Source: Candidatus Obscuribacterales bacterium (lineage in GTDB: Bacteria > Cyanobacteriota > Vampirovibrionia > Obscuribacterales > Obscuribacteraceae). From it: DNA of 64,000 bases. Each line of letters starts with the position of its first letter. Within the stretch, counting starts at the first letter, position 1. The DNA lies in the NCBI GenBank assembly GCA_019750335.1, contig JAIEOQ010000005.1, positions 372,001 to 436,000 on the forward strand. Reading direction: 5' to 3'. The notes beneath the pieces are model-generated. The model saw only the letters and a list, made by a program, of their open reading frames with translations, had not been told where the DNA came from and made no database searches. The translations under genes and the position numbers were made by a program. This document shows, piece after piece, positions 43,884-52,388 of the stretch.

Positions 43884-44555
43884 ATGAGTATGGTGAAAAT
43901 CCGTAATTGCCGCGGTCAAGGGATTATTGAAGGCACAGTCGGCTTAATAATGGTGATTACAGGCATAGTAATGGGCGTCGTTCTATTATTGTGTACAGGT
44001 TTTGCCGTGAACTATAAGCAGAAGCTTGGTTTTGTCGCTCAAGAGGTATCGGCCTATGTACAAGGGCGCGGTGATTGGCTAGGTACGACTCGTCCGGACT
44101 ATAGTCCGAGCGCCGTGCAAACTGAAGCTGCAGCTGTGGCAAATGAACTGCTTGAGCAGTTTGGCTTGCCTCCTTATAGCAATATCCGTTTTGATGAAAG
44201 TCGTGTTGGCAATCATCGATATTGCAAAGTTACTCTTACTATCAATCAATTGCAGATCCCAGGCGCGGGCATATTGCCGAGCATGATCTCAATGTCAGAA
44301 ACCGGAGCGGCTGTGGATCATTCGAGCGATTGTTGGGGTTATGCCCAAATTCGTATTAACGGTCAGATGGGTAATGCGGGAATTGTGGTGCCTATTGTTG
44401 GTTACACATTGCGCAACCAGCCTTTTAACATGGGTGGACCCTATGGCTGTACGCCGCGCGGTGCCAGCTATACTGCTGGTTATATGCTTCAAGGTGAGCC
44501 GGTTACCGGTATTCGTCAGTTAACCGCTAACGGTATAAAAGAAGTAGCGTTTTAG
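43884..44555 (+). CDS. TadE-like/pilin-like single-span secreted protein
   Basis: ATG 43884 has GGAGG nine bases upstream. The 223-residue product has a charged N-terminus (MVKIRNCRGQGIIEGTVGL) leading into one hydrophobic segment (IMVITGIVMGVVLLLCTGF), with the Gly/Glu pattern (GQGIIEG) of TadE/TadG-type pseudopilins, then a beta-rich periplasmic region with three cysteines. It may be a minor pilin or an envelope anchored protein. It follows the GT39 operon by 74 bases and has its own possible promoter. The stop abuts the convergent response regulator. Confidence 0.65.
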   Translation: MSMVKIRNCRGQGIIEGTVGLIMVITGIVMGVVLLLCTGFAVNYKQKLGFVAQEVSAYVQGRGDWLGTTRPDYSPSAVQTEAAAVANELLEQFGLPPYSNIRFDESRVGNHRYCKVTLTINQLQIPGAGILPSMISMSETGAAVDHSSDCWGYAQIRINGQMGNAGIVVPIVGYTLRNQPFNMGGPYGCTPRGASYTAGYMLQGEPVTGIRQLTANGIKEVAF

Positions 44556-45224
44556 TTAATCAATGCGGTAACCGATGCCGGCTACGGTAGATATTAGGTT
44601 TGCCTGCCCGATAGTATCAAGCTTTGTGCGCAAGCGCCTAATACTTTGTCTGACTGCATCAGGAGAGGTTTCGGAATCACTATTCCATACTCGCGCTAGA
44701 ATGGCTTCGGTGCTGAAAGCTTGTCCTTTGTTACGTACAAGAAATTCGAGCAATAAAAACTCTTGAGCAGTCAATGAAATCTCAGCTTCGGCAGTGAGCA
44801 CTTTGCCTGATTTGGAATCAAGGGTTATACCGTTAATCTCCAGGCGATGGCTAGTTAAGCCGGCGGCGCGTCTTAAAAGAGCGCGTACTCGAGCTAAAAG
44901 TTCTTTGCTCCTGAATGGCTTAGTTAAATAATCATCGGCGCCGGCGTCGAGAACAGACTCAATATACGAAACTTCTTGGTTGCCTGTAAGCATCAAGATT
45001 GGCACCGTCTTTTTCTTGTTGCGTACAGCTTGGCAAATTTCAAAGCCGCTAGCTCCGGGTAAATTCCAATCCAGAATCAATAAATCATAATCACTGACAG
45101 CAAGTAGATCTAACGCCTGATCTCCGTTCGGACAAATCTCAGTGTTATAGCGCTCTTGTTGTAAAAATTCTAAAACAGCTTTAGCTGTGTCGTTATCATC
45201 TTCAACAACTAAAATTTTGGCCAA
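44556..45224 (-). CDS. OmpR-family response regulator
   Basis: The start is a TTG at 45224, with AGGAG at the right distance upstream; the frame reaching further back lies in the kinase gene. The 222-residue protein has a receiver with Asp9/Asp10 (VVEDD), phospho-acceptor Asp52 (LLILDWNLPG) and Lys101 region (YLTKPF), then a winged-helix DNA-binding domain (about 130-220: ISLTAQEFLLLEFLVRNKG, DAVRQSIRRLRTKL). It pairs with the histidine kinase gene that ends ten bases upstream, and is the last gene of the four-gene minus-strand operon. Confidence 0.9.
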   Translation of the reverse strand: MAKILVVEDDNDTAKAVLEFLQQERYNTEICPNGDQALDLLAVSDYDLLILDWNLPGASGFEICQAVRNKKKTVPILMLTGNQEVSYIESVLDAGADDYLTKPFRSKELLARVRALLRRAAGLTSHRLEINGITLDSKSGKVLTAEAEISLTAQEFLLLEFLVRNKGQAFSTEAILARVWNSDSETSPDAVRQSIRRLRTKLDTIGQANLISTVAGIGYRID

Positions 45225-45234
45225 AATCTTTCTC

Positions 45235-46680
45235 CTAGTCTGGCAGCCTAAACCAAAAGGTACTTCCCCGTCCTTCTTCGCTATCAACGCCAATTTGTCC
45301 ACCATGCTGTTCGATAATTGCTTTGCAAATGGCTAGGCCTAACCCAAACCCCCCTTTTAACTCGTCTGCTTTATTTGTTTGAGAAAAACGATTAAAGAGT
45401 AAGGACTGTTTTTCCTTAGTGATGCCGCTTCCCTGGTCCCTGATTCTTATTTCAGTAAAATTATTCTGTTTTTGGGCCGATAAACTAACAGTTTTACCTG
45501 GCTCCGAAAATTTTATGGCGTTGGAAAGCAAGTTGATTAAAACCTGTACGAGCTTATCGGGATCGGCTAAAACACGACAATCGATATTGTCGGTAGTAAG
45601 TACAATTGATTTGTCATCAGCTAATGGGCGCACGGTCTCAAGGCATTCATCCACAAGAAAGTTCAAGGGTACAACTGTCTTGCGTAATTCACTTTTTCCA
45701 GTTTCGAGCTTTTCTAATAGCAGCAATTCATTTATCAATATAAGCAGCCTTGAAATGCTGTGTTTGGACCGTTCTATACGTTGTGTCGCTTCCGGTTGCA
45801 GTTGCCCCATAGAGCCGCCTTCAAGCAACTCCAGCGTTAAGTTTAAAGCTGTAAGTGGGCTGCGCATATCGTGGCTGATCATAGCTAGAAACTCTTGCTT
45901 TAATCGTGAGGCTTCATTCAGAGCATTGGCCATTTCATGAAAACGTTTATCCACCTCGGCGATTTCATCGCTGCCGGTCAATGGTGCGGCGAGCGGTTGT
46001 CCGGACTGTAAGCGAGTGCTGTTTTGATCGAGAGTAAGTAAACGTCTAGCGATATTTTTAGAAAAGAATCTGGCCAGAACAAAAGCAATTAAAATGTTCA
46101 TGGCAACGCCAAGAATTAGAAGTTGTTGCACTAAAAGTCTGGAATGGGCAGCGTCTTGCGGTGCGTCTTTTTGTCTTTGTCGTTCTTCGTCGCTGAATTT
46201 GTGCACCGCTGATAACAGCTGAGACAGCAATCCTTCAATTTCGGCTGTTAACTCTTTGGTTTCGATAAAAGCCGGTGAAAAATCACCAAGCTCAGCGCCC
46301 TGTTTGACCTCGGCAAAAATTTCCAAACAGCGAGTGCTCAGTTTACGTATACGCGTTAAAGCTTCTCTTTGAGAATTATTGCTTGTTGTCAGCGTTTCAA
46401 GAGTAGTGAGCTCTTCAGGAAGGCGTTGGCAAATGGCTTCAAAACGTTGGGCGAAAAGCGGGCTGCCGGTTTTTGTATAAGCTAAAAGTGAGGCTCCGGC
46501 GTCAAAAAAACCTTTGCTGAAAGACTGTGCTTGCAGGATGACTAATTTTGCTCGATTTGCTCTTTGTGCATCATGCTCGGCTTGATTGAGCAAAAAAATC
46601 AATATGGAGACAAAAAGAATTTCGCATAGCAGAGGCACTGCTACTAAGATCAATCCTTTTTGCGATATCTTCAGCGTCAT
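45235..46680 (-). CDS. Membrane sensor histidine kinase
   Basis: A 481-residue kinase. Helix 1 (residues 10-31) and helix 2 (about 185-205) bracket a 150-residue helical periplasmic sensor of the four-helix (CHASE3-like) kind. HAMP is at about 207-258, then the dimerisation domain with His270 ([10 protein letters not shown]), and the ATPase with [13 protein letters not shown] (N box), IRDQGSGI (G1) and [11 protein letters not shown] (G2). It senses an envelope signal, probably via the TPR protein encoded just upstream, and phosphorylates the regulator at 44556. Its ATG overlaps the TPR gene's stop (ATGA). Confidence 0.9.
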   Translation of the reverse strand: MTLKISQKGLILVAVPLLCEILFVSILIFLLNQAEHDAQRANRAKLVILQAQSFSKGFFDAGASLLAYTKTGSPLFAQRFEAICQRLPEELTTLETLTTSNNSQREALTRIRKLSTRCLEIFAEVKQGAELGDFSPAFIETKELTAEIEGLLSQLLSAVHKFSDEERQRQKDAPQDAAHSRLLVQQLLILGVAMNILIAFVLARFFSKNIARRLLTLDQNSTRLQSGQPLAAPLTGSDEIAEVDKRFHEMANALNEASRLKQEFLAMISHDMRSPLTALNLTLELLEGGSMGQLQPEATQRIERSKHSISRLLILINELLLLEKLETGKSELRKTVVPLNFLVDECLETVRPLADDKSIVLTTDNIDCRVLADPDKLVQVLINLLSNAIKFSEPGKTVSLSAQKQNNFTEIRIRDQGSGITKEKQSLLFNRFSQTNKADELKGGFGLGLAICKAIIEQHGGQIGVDSEEGRGSTFWFRLPD

Positions 46681-47813
46681 GGACTGACTCCCCGCTTTTC
46701 TACGATAGAAAGCTCTTTAAGACTGACAATATATGCCGGTGTATTTGTCAGTTTTTGCAAGCGATAAATATGCAAAGCTTGATTATAGAGACTGATTGAG
46801 CTGTCCCATTTTTTTTGTCTGCTCAGAGACTGAGCGTGATAGCGTAAAGCTTCTGCTAGTTCTGGGCTTTTATTGCCATAAATTTGTCGACAATTGTTTG
46901 TTACTTGTTGATAAAGCTTTTCTGCTTTTTCGTATTGCTCTAGATCTTTGTAGGTGATCGCTATGGATTGCAAGCAAGTAGTTGCTTGAGGGCTTGCTGC
47001 TCCATGCAATTCATTGTAAACAAGAAGCGCTTTTTGGTACCAGCTTTGGGCTTCGTTAAAATCGCCTTGAACGGCGCGGCAATAAGCTAAATAATAAAAA
47101 GCATCAGCTAATTTTGCTTGATCGGGACGGCGTACTTTATTCAACTCTTCGATTGTTTGTCTATAGCAGCTTTCGGCATTCTGCCAATCTTTGTTGGCTC
47201 GGTAAGATAGAGCCATTATGTTTAAGGTAGAGGCGATATCAAAATGTTTTGCTGGAAACCATTTGCGTTGTAAAGCCAAAAGCTCTTTATTTACTTGGAG
47301 TGCGTCTTGATGGCGTCCGGAATATAAGTTGCAATTAGCCATTAAGCGCATGCTAGCAATTAAACCGGAATTGGATAGAGGATCGTCCGTATGCTCGGAG
47401 AGATAACTTGTGACAATAGATTCGGCTTCCTGGTATTTGCGTTCTTGAATATAAACCTCATAAAGACGACGTTGAATGCGCATCACGTCAGGGTGCCCGC
47501 TCCAAAGATTCTGCTTTGCCAAAGCCAAAGCTTCTTTTTGCAATTCTTCGCCTTTGCTTAAATTACCTTGGGCTGAAACAACTGTGCCGAGATCGCTCAA
47601 GGCAATAGCTTTGTGCTCGCCGGAAAGTTTTTGCTCGTCAGCAATTTTAATGGCGTTTTGCAATAGATTTGCTGACTCTTGAAGTTGATTTTTTTTGTAA
47701 ATAACTGAAGCTTTAACACGATAATCAAGCCAAAGTCTTTCGCCTGGCGGCAAAGCAAATGCCGGAATCAAGCTTGTCCAGGCAAATAACAAAACTGTTG
47801 GTTTATAGTTCAC
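46677..47813 (-). CDS. Secreted TPR protein
   Basis: GTG 47813 is preferred: it starts a signal peptide (NYKPTVLLFAWTSLIPAFA) and has GGGTGA upstream, inside the end of the deaminase gene. The 378-residue protein contains several kinesin-light-chain-type TPR repeats (SDLGTVVSAQGNLSKGEELQKEALALAKQ; YYLAYCRAVQGDFNEAQSWYQKALLVYNE). It should bind peptides or proteins in the periplasm. Position between the deaminase and the kinase, with overlaps of 11 and 4 bases, suggests it is a sensor accessory. Confidence 0.8.
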   Translation of the reverse strand: MNYKPTVLLFAWTSLIPAFALPPGERLWLDYRVKASVIYKKNQLQESANLLQNAIKIADEQKLSGEHKAIALSDLGTVVSAQGNLSKGEELQKEALALAKQNLWSGHPDVMRIQRRLYEVYIQERKYQEAESIVTSYLSEHTDDPLSNSGLIASMRLMANCNLYSGRHQDALQVNKELLALQRKWFPAKHFDIASTLNIMALSYRANKDWQNAESCYRQTIEELNKVRRPDQAKLADAFYYLAYCRAVQGDFNEAQSWYQKALLVYNELHGAASPQATTCLQSIAITYKDLEQYEKAEKLYQQVTNNCRQIYGNKSPELAEALRYHAQSLSRQKKWDSSISLYNQALHIYRLQKLTNTPAYIVSLKELSIVEKRGVSP

Positions 47814-48243
47814 CAATATCACCCAGCCAAGCTTCAGGATGTTTGTTGATAAAGTCTTGCAGGATTTGAAAGCATTCTTCAAGATTTAAATCTACAACAG
47901 TCAATCCGTTTTGCTGCATGCTTTCCATTGCACTTTTAAAAGTTCTGTTTTCGCCGGCGATTATTTTTGGAATAGCAAACTGGACTGAAGCGCCGGCGCA
48001 CATGGCGCAAGGCATCAGTGTTGAATAAAGTACGGTATCGCGATAATGTTTTTGCTTTCCAGCGTTGCGTAAACATTCAATTTCGGCATGAGCAGTCGGA
48101 TCGTTATTTTGTAAGCGACGATTATGACCTCGCCCAATGATCTCCCCATTACGAACTAAAACCGAACCAATTGGAATACCACCCTGGGCCAGTCCAATCT
48201 TGGCTTGCTCGATAGCTGCTTGCATAAACTGATCCATGCTCAA
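47803..48243 (-). CDS. Cytosine-deaminase-like (FCY1 type) zinc deaminase
   Basis: The 146-residue enzyme has the CDA zinc motif: HAE (TAHAEIECLRN) and PCAMC (STLMPCAMCAGASVQF). The context RGHNRRLQNNDPTAHAEI, IAGENRTFKSAM and the C-terminal FINKHPEAWLGDIGE closely follow yeast cytosine deaminase (FCY1: FIDERPQDWFEDIGE). It converts cytosine to uracil, or a related amino-heterocycle. It is the first gene of a unit also holding a TPR protein, histidine kinase and response regulator. A tRNA-adenosine deaminase would look different at the C-terminus. Confidence 0.85.
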   Translation of the reverse strand: MSMDQFMQAAIEQAKIGLAQGGIPIGSVLVRNGEIIGRGHNRRLQNNDPTAHAEIECLRNAGKQKHYRDTVLYSTLMPCAMCAGASVQFAIPKIIAGENRTFKSAMESMQQNGLTVVDLNLEECFQILQDFINKHPEAWLGDIGEL

Positions 48244-48319
48244 TTCCTGTTACTACCCATATGTAGTATATTGTGTGCGGACATAGTAATCCAGGCTTTG
48301 GTGAGGGGCAGCAAATCAC

Positions 48320-49345
48320 TTGCAGGAAGAAACGGATAAGTCGGTAACGTCAGAAAATGCTTGGGAAATGCCTGGTATAAGTGTTCAGGTTGAACAACCC
48401 AAGCGCAAGCCATCAATGTTGCATAAAACGCTTGGAATGTGGATCCATCCTTTTACGCGCTTTCACCGCATACCGGTTTCCAAGCGGGTTTGGCTTTATA
48501 TGGCAGTAATGGCTGCTTATATAGTTCTTGTTAACTGGATTACGGATCAAAACTTCCCTACTCATGTTTTTAAAGAAGCGGGGACCGCTGCTTATGGCAG
48601 TGTGATTATGGGTTTGTTATTGGTATTTCGCACTAACTCGGCTTATGAACGTTGGTGGGAAGGGCGCAAGCTGTGGGGACAGCTAGTCAACGACTCACGC
48701 AATATGTGCTTAAAAGTCAAAACTTTTGTGCCTGTCTCCGATGCTGAAAAGGCTCGGTTGGGAGAGCTAGTTATTTCATTTGCTTATGCCTTGAAACATC
48801 ATTTACGGGGCACGACACCAAGCGATCCTTTGCCGGGGTTAGGTCCTGTTACTGCTCAAGAAGCAAAAAACTTGCCGGTATATACTGCCGGTCGCATCTA
48901 TGAAGTTTTGATGGAATGGGAACGTGGCGGGCAGTTGGATAATTTCACCCAGCTAAGGCTTGATCCCCATGCTCGAGCTTATATGGATATTACCGGCGCT
49001 TGCGAGAGAATCAAAAACAGTCCTTTGGCTCTTTCTTATCGAGCCTTTATGCGGCAAGGGATTACGCTCAACTTAATTGCTTTGCCTTGGTATATCGTGC
49101 CTGAGCTGGATATTTGGTGGTCCATACCGGTCATTTTAATCGGCTCCTATTTTCTTATCGGTTTAGAGCTGATAGCCGAAGATATCGAAGATCCTTTTGG
49201 CGAAGATGGAGACGATCTGCCCTTGGATTCAATTTGTGCCGGTATCCGTTCTACGGTGAGCGATATTCTCAATTTGCAAAAACAGCAAAAATTCACACGC
49301 TCATTTGTTATGCCCCGTGTAGATCCGCTCAAAGATCATTCATAA
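48320..49345 (+). CDS. Bestrophin/UPF0187-family anion channel protein
   Basis: The start is a TTG at 48320 (GAGGGG upstream at 12 bases); ATG 48368 would shorten it by 16 residues. The 341-residue protein has the bestrophin pattern: MWIHPFTRFHRIPVSKRV, membrane segment (MAVMAAYIVLVNWI), the strongly conserved LLLVFRTNSAYERWWEGRKLWGQLVN (split here across residues about 90-120), and the C-terminal YFLIGLELIAEDIEDPFGED signature. Bacterial bestrophins form pentameric ion channels. Single gene. Confidence 0.85.
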   Translation: MQEETDKSVTSENAWEMPGISVQVEQPKRKPSMLHKTLGMWIHPFTRFHRIPVSKRVWLYMAVMAAYIVLVNWITDQNFPTHVFKEAGTAAYGSVIMGLLLVFRTNSAYERWWEGRKLWGQLVNDSRNMCLKVKTFVPVSDAEKARLGELVISFAYALKHHLRGTTPSDPLPGLGPVTAQEAKNLPVYTAGRIYEVLMEWERGGQLDNFTQLRLDPHARAYMDITGACERIKNSPLALSYRAFMRQGITLNLIALPWYIVPELDIWWSIPVILIGSYFLIGLELIAEDIEDPFGEDGDDLPLDSICAGIRSTVSDILNLQKQQKFTRSFVMPRVDPLKDHS

Positions 49346-49407
49346 CCGCCTAATTTTTTCGGTCTGGCCGTTTTAAGCTATGTTTGGTGACGAGAAAAGG
49401 ATTAAGC

Positions 49408-49812
49408 ATGAAATTTTGGCCTTTGCTAGCAATATTGATTTTGGCGCAACCGGCATTAGCCGAAACGCCTACGGAAGCGTACAAAGAGTTGCATAAAAAA
49501 GAATTGTCAGCCACTTGTTACGAAGACCTAGTTAAGTTGCGTTCAAGCCGTTCGGTAGCAAAAGATCCGCCCCAAACTCCGGAAGAAGCCAAACAGTTTT
49601 TTACTTTGTTGCAGTTTATTATGCCGAAAACGGTTACAGTGACAGGCGAAGAGATAAACGGCGACGAAGCGACAGTTCATGCTGTTGCACCGCCGGGGCT
49701 AGGCGAAGACCCGGCGACTAAAACAATCGGTATCATCAAGCTTTTTAAAGAAAAAGACGGTTGGAAAATTGACCATGAAAAATGGGACAGTAAAGTCGAG
49801 AAGAAAGACTAG
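49408..49812 (+). CDS. Small secreted protein of unknown function
   Basis: ATG 49408 has AGGA eight bases upstream and starts a signal peptide (FWPLLAILILAQPALA). The mature 115 residues look NTF2/DUF4878-like (TEAYKELHKKELSATCYEDL; EEINGDEATVHAVAP; IIKLFKEKDGWKIDHEKWDSK), a fold used for small ligand binding. Lysine-rich C-terminus. No partner gene; convergent with the YD-repeat gene. Confidence 0.65.
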   Translation: MKFWPLLAILILAQPALAETPTEAYKELHKKELSATCYEDLVKLRSSRSVAKDPPQTPEEAKQFFTLLQFIMPKTVTVTGEEINGDEATVHAVAPPGLGEDPATKTIGIIKLFKEKDGWKIDHEKWDSKVEKKD

Positions 49813-49818
49813 TTGATT

Positions 49819-52335
49819 TTATAAATCGCTAAGTTTAGTCACTTTGACCCAGCGATCATTATTGGCTCCGTGCTGGTTATCCAATAGAATCCAACAACTG
49901 CCGTCGGTGTCAAGGTACGCATCGTGGATTGTTTGTACATGCTGAACAGTTTTGTTGCTGTTATGGGTGACTACAGCCATAGGCAATTTTCCTTGTGCTC
50001 TGGCCTGCATAATTTCTGTGGCGCCTTCATGTCCGGCAAAAAAGGGTATGGGCTGATCCAGCAAAATAGTTGATGCTTTGACGATGTCGTCTTTAATTAA
50101 ATCAGGGCCGATTTCCGGTGTGCCAAGCGTTTTTCCAAGATGATCAATCAGTTCGTCCTCGCCCGATAGGTCATAAACACTCTTTGGCATAAAAGGATCT
50201 TTATAGAGAAATTGGTTTTTATTGTTGACTATGGCAAGATTTGTTTGTGGATCGATTCTTTCGACCAATCCTAATTGATAGGCGCCGTTGATCAGAGTCA
50301 TTTGAACTATTTGGCTGGCCAAATTGCGCAGGGCGACATTGCCTTGATCAGGATTGTATTTTTTTTCATCAGAACCAGGAATTAAAGCTCCAATCGGTGG
50401 TTTTACTGTTTGTTCATTATGTGTGCGGAATTGTGACGTGATTGCCATTTGTTTGAGCATGTTGCTGTAGGCGTCCGGATTTTTACAGGCAGCATAAATT
50501 TCAATTATGGCAACATTGCAGGTCGGATGATTGCCTTGATCTATTTCGCGTGGATAAGCGATATTACGCAGTCCGGTTTCGACTATTTGATTCATTTGTT
50601 CGGGACTGTACATAAGACTCGCATCTGCTTGAAAAAGTATTTCAGAAAAATTGTCCATAGTAGCCGTTAATTTGTTTCGGTCGGTGCGATAAAAGGCTGT
50701 CGTTTGTTCAAGTTGCTTGATATAAGCTTCGGCTCGTTCAGTACGCAATCCTTTATTCTCGGCTAAAGCCGTAAATTTTTCTGTTGCTTCGGAAAAAGAA
50801 CGCGAGGGTAACGGCTTGTCCGTAATTTCGCCACGCTTGAGATCGCGCAACGGCGAGAGCTTGTCTCTCCCGTAGTTGTCTTTGTAGGTGTAATCGCCCT
50901 GTCTATCTACTTTTACTTGGCGGCGTACTGTAAGCATGCCGGCATTGTTGTCATCTTTGTAAGCAAAATCTTCTGTATTTTGCATACGCTGCCAGTCCTT
51001 CTGTTTGTAACCAGATTCTGTGCGAGTAACATCTTTTATTTCTCTTAGCTTATCGCCGTCATAAACAAAGTCTCGATAAGAACCGCTGTTAAGAGTCGCT
51101 CTCTGTAAGCGATCTGTCCTGTCGTATTCGAGCTTGCTTGAATTGATGGTTTCGCACACTCTTGTGCCGTCGCCGCGGAAATACTCAGTCGAGCAATCGG
51201 GATTGATTTTGATACCACGACGAATTTCGCTATTCGGTCCGTTTTGCCAGATGTCGGAATTTGGCTGACGGGTCCATTGGCTTAAATTGTTACCTTTGCC
51301 GTAAGCCATGGAAATTAGCTGCGAATTGCTATCATAATCGAATTCGGCACGCTCGCCGTTAGGTAACATGATCGAACGTAGATTGAGGCGATCATCGTAA
51401 ATAAACCGATTTTTGCTTTTAGTTTCAACATGGTGATATCCGTCCGGAGTCCATTTGTCGATTTGATCGGTCTCACCAACTGTAACCAGTGTTCCATCCG
51501 ACTCAAGATACATGTCTTTTAGAGTTTGAGGCGGTTTCTGATTTGAGAGCCAACGATTATTCTCTTTGTGCCATTCTGTTTTAACGGCACTTGCGTCATG
51601 GTCGTAAGTTGTTATCGTGATACTTTCGGCTTTGCCGTTTCTATAAGTGGCTGCAACTTCATTGCCATCTGGTCTGGTTTTAGTAAAACGACTAGTCCAG
51701 ATGCCATTATTCTCGCGGTCTTGCCGGACTGCTTCCGGTAATTCTTTATTGTCGGCACCAAGATGAATCAGTTTGGCATTACTGTCGTTTGCCTGTACGG
51801 TGTATACACCGTTAGGGCTTATGTGTTTTATTCCGGACCAATTGCTAATTAGCTGACCGTTTTCGTAAATTTCATAATTATCTACGTGATAGTTGTTTCG
51901 CAGGTAGGGCATACCGTTATCCTGCCTGACCGGGCCCAAATATTTGAAAGTGGTTTTGTTGTTGATTATTTCGCGAGTAGCTAAATAGGGATCGTTAGGA
52001 TTATCATAAAAAAACTGGCGGCGCCGGCTGCCGTCAGCTGAAATCATTTCGGTGATACGTTCTTTGCTGTCGCGAATATAGGTACCGTCGGCTAAAGTAA
52101 CCTCTGAGCCAGAAAGAGTAATTGCTCTGTTAATAGTGGCGTATGGTTGAGCATCGCCTGGCTGGGCTGTAATAGCGACTTTTGGTAAAAGAGCTTCGGC
52201 GGCCGCTGTATCCATCTTCGGCAATTCGCTAACCGGCGGTGCCCAATCGCCAGCTTTTTCTTCGTCTTTGCTCTCGTCAATTTCCGAAAGTTTTTTATCG
52301 CGCGGCGGCGCGCCTTCAAATCCGCCATCGGCCAT
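49819..52335 (-). CDS. YD-repeat (RHS-like) protein with probable papain-like C-terminal domain
   Basis: The 838-residue protein has no signal peptide. Residues about 75-480 are RHS/YD-type: many short strands of the kind TYRNGKAESITITTYDHDA, RFIYDDRLNLRSIMLPNGER, EFDYDSNSQLISMAYGKGN. From about residue 590 the sequence changes: IDQGNHPTCNVAIIE gives Gln600 and Cys606, in the same six-residue spacing as the papain oxyanion Gln and nucleophile. His799 (VQHV) or His803, and Asn820 in WILLDNQHG, lie where the papain His and Asn would be. The layout (YD shell then enzyme) recalls polymorphic-toxin proteins, but no immunity gene is adjacent. Confidence 0.7.
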   Translation of the reverse strand: MADGGFEGAPPRDKKLSEIDESKDEEKAGDWAPPVSELPKMDTAAAEALLPKVAITAQPGDAQPYATINRAITLSGSEVTLADGTYIRDSKERITEMISADGSRRRQFFYDNPNDPYLATREIINNKTTFKYLGPVRQDNGMPYLRNNYHVDNYEIYENGQLISNWSGIKHISPNGVYTVQANDSNAKLIHLGADNKELPEAVRQDRENNGIWTSRFTKTRPDGNEVAATYRNGKAESITITTYDHDASAVKTEWHKENNRWLSNQKPPQTLKDMYLESDGTLVTVGETDQIDKWTPDGYHHVETKSKNRFIYDDRLNLRSIMLPNGERAEFDYDSNSQLISMAYGKGNNLSQWTRQPNSDIWQNGPNSEIRRGIKINPDCSTEYFRGDGTRVCETINSSKLEYDRTDRLQRATLNSGSYRDFVYDGDKLREIKDVTRTESGYKQKDWQRMQNTEDFAYKDDNNAGMLTVRRQVKVDRQGDYTYKDNYGRDKLSPLRDLKRGEITDKPLPSRSFSEATEKFTALAENKGLRTERAEAYIKQLEQTTAFYRTDRNKLTATMDNFSEILFQADASLMYSPEQMNQIVETGLRNIAYPREIDQGNHPTCNVAIIEIYAACKNPDAYSNMLKQMAITSQFRTHNEQTVKPPIGALIPGSDEKKYNPDQGNVALRNLASQIVQMTLINGAYQLGLVERIDPQTNLAIVNNKNQFLYKDPFMPKSVYDLSGEDELIDHLGKTLGTPEIGPDLIKDDIVKASTILLDQPIPFFAGHEGATEIMQARAQGKLPMAVVTHNSNKTVQHVQTIHDAYLDTDGSCWILLDNQHGANNDRWVKVTKLSDL

Positions 52336-52388
52336 AGGGATACCTCTAAACCGTTATATCCTTATGCCCGGTATGCCTATGGATTATA

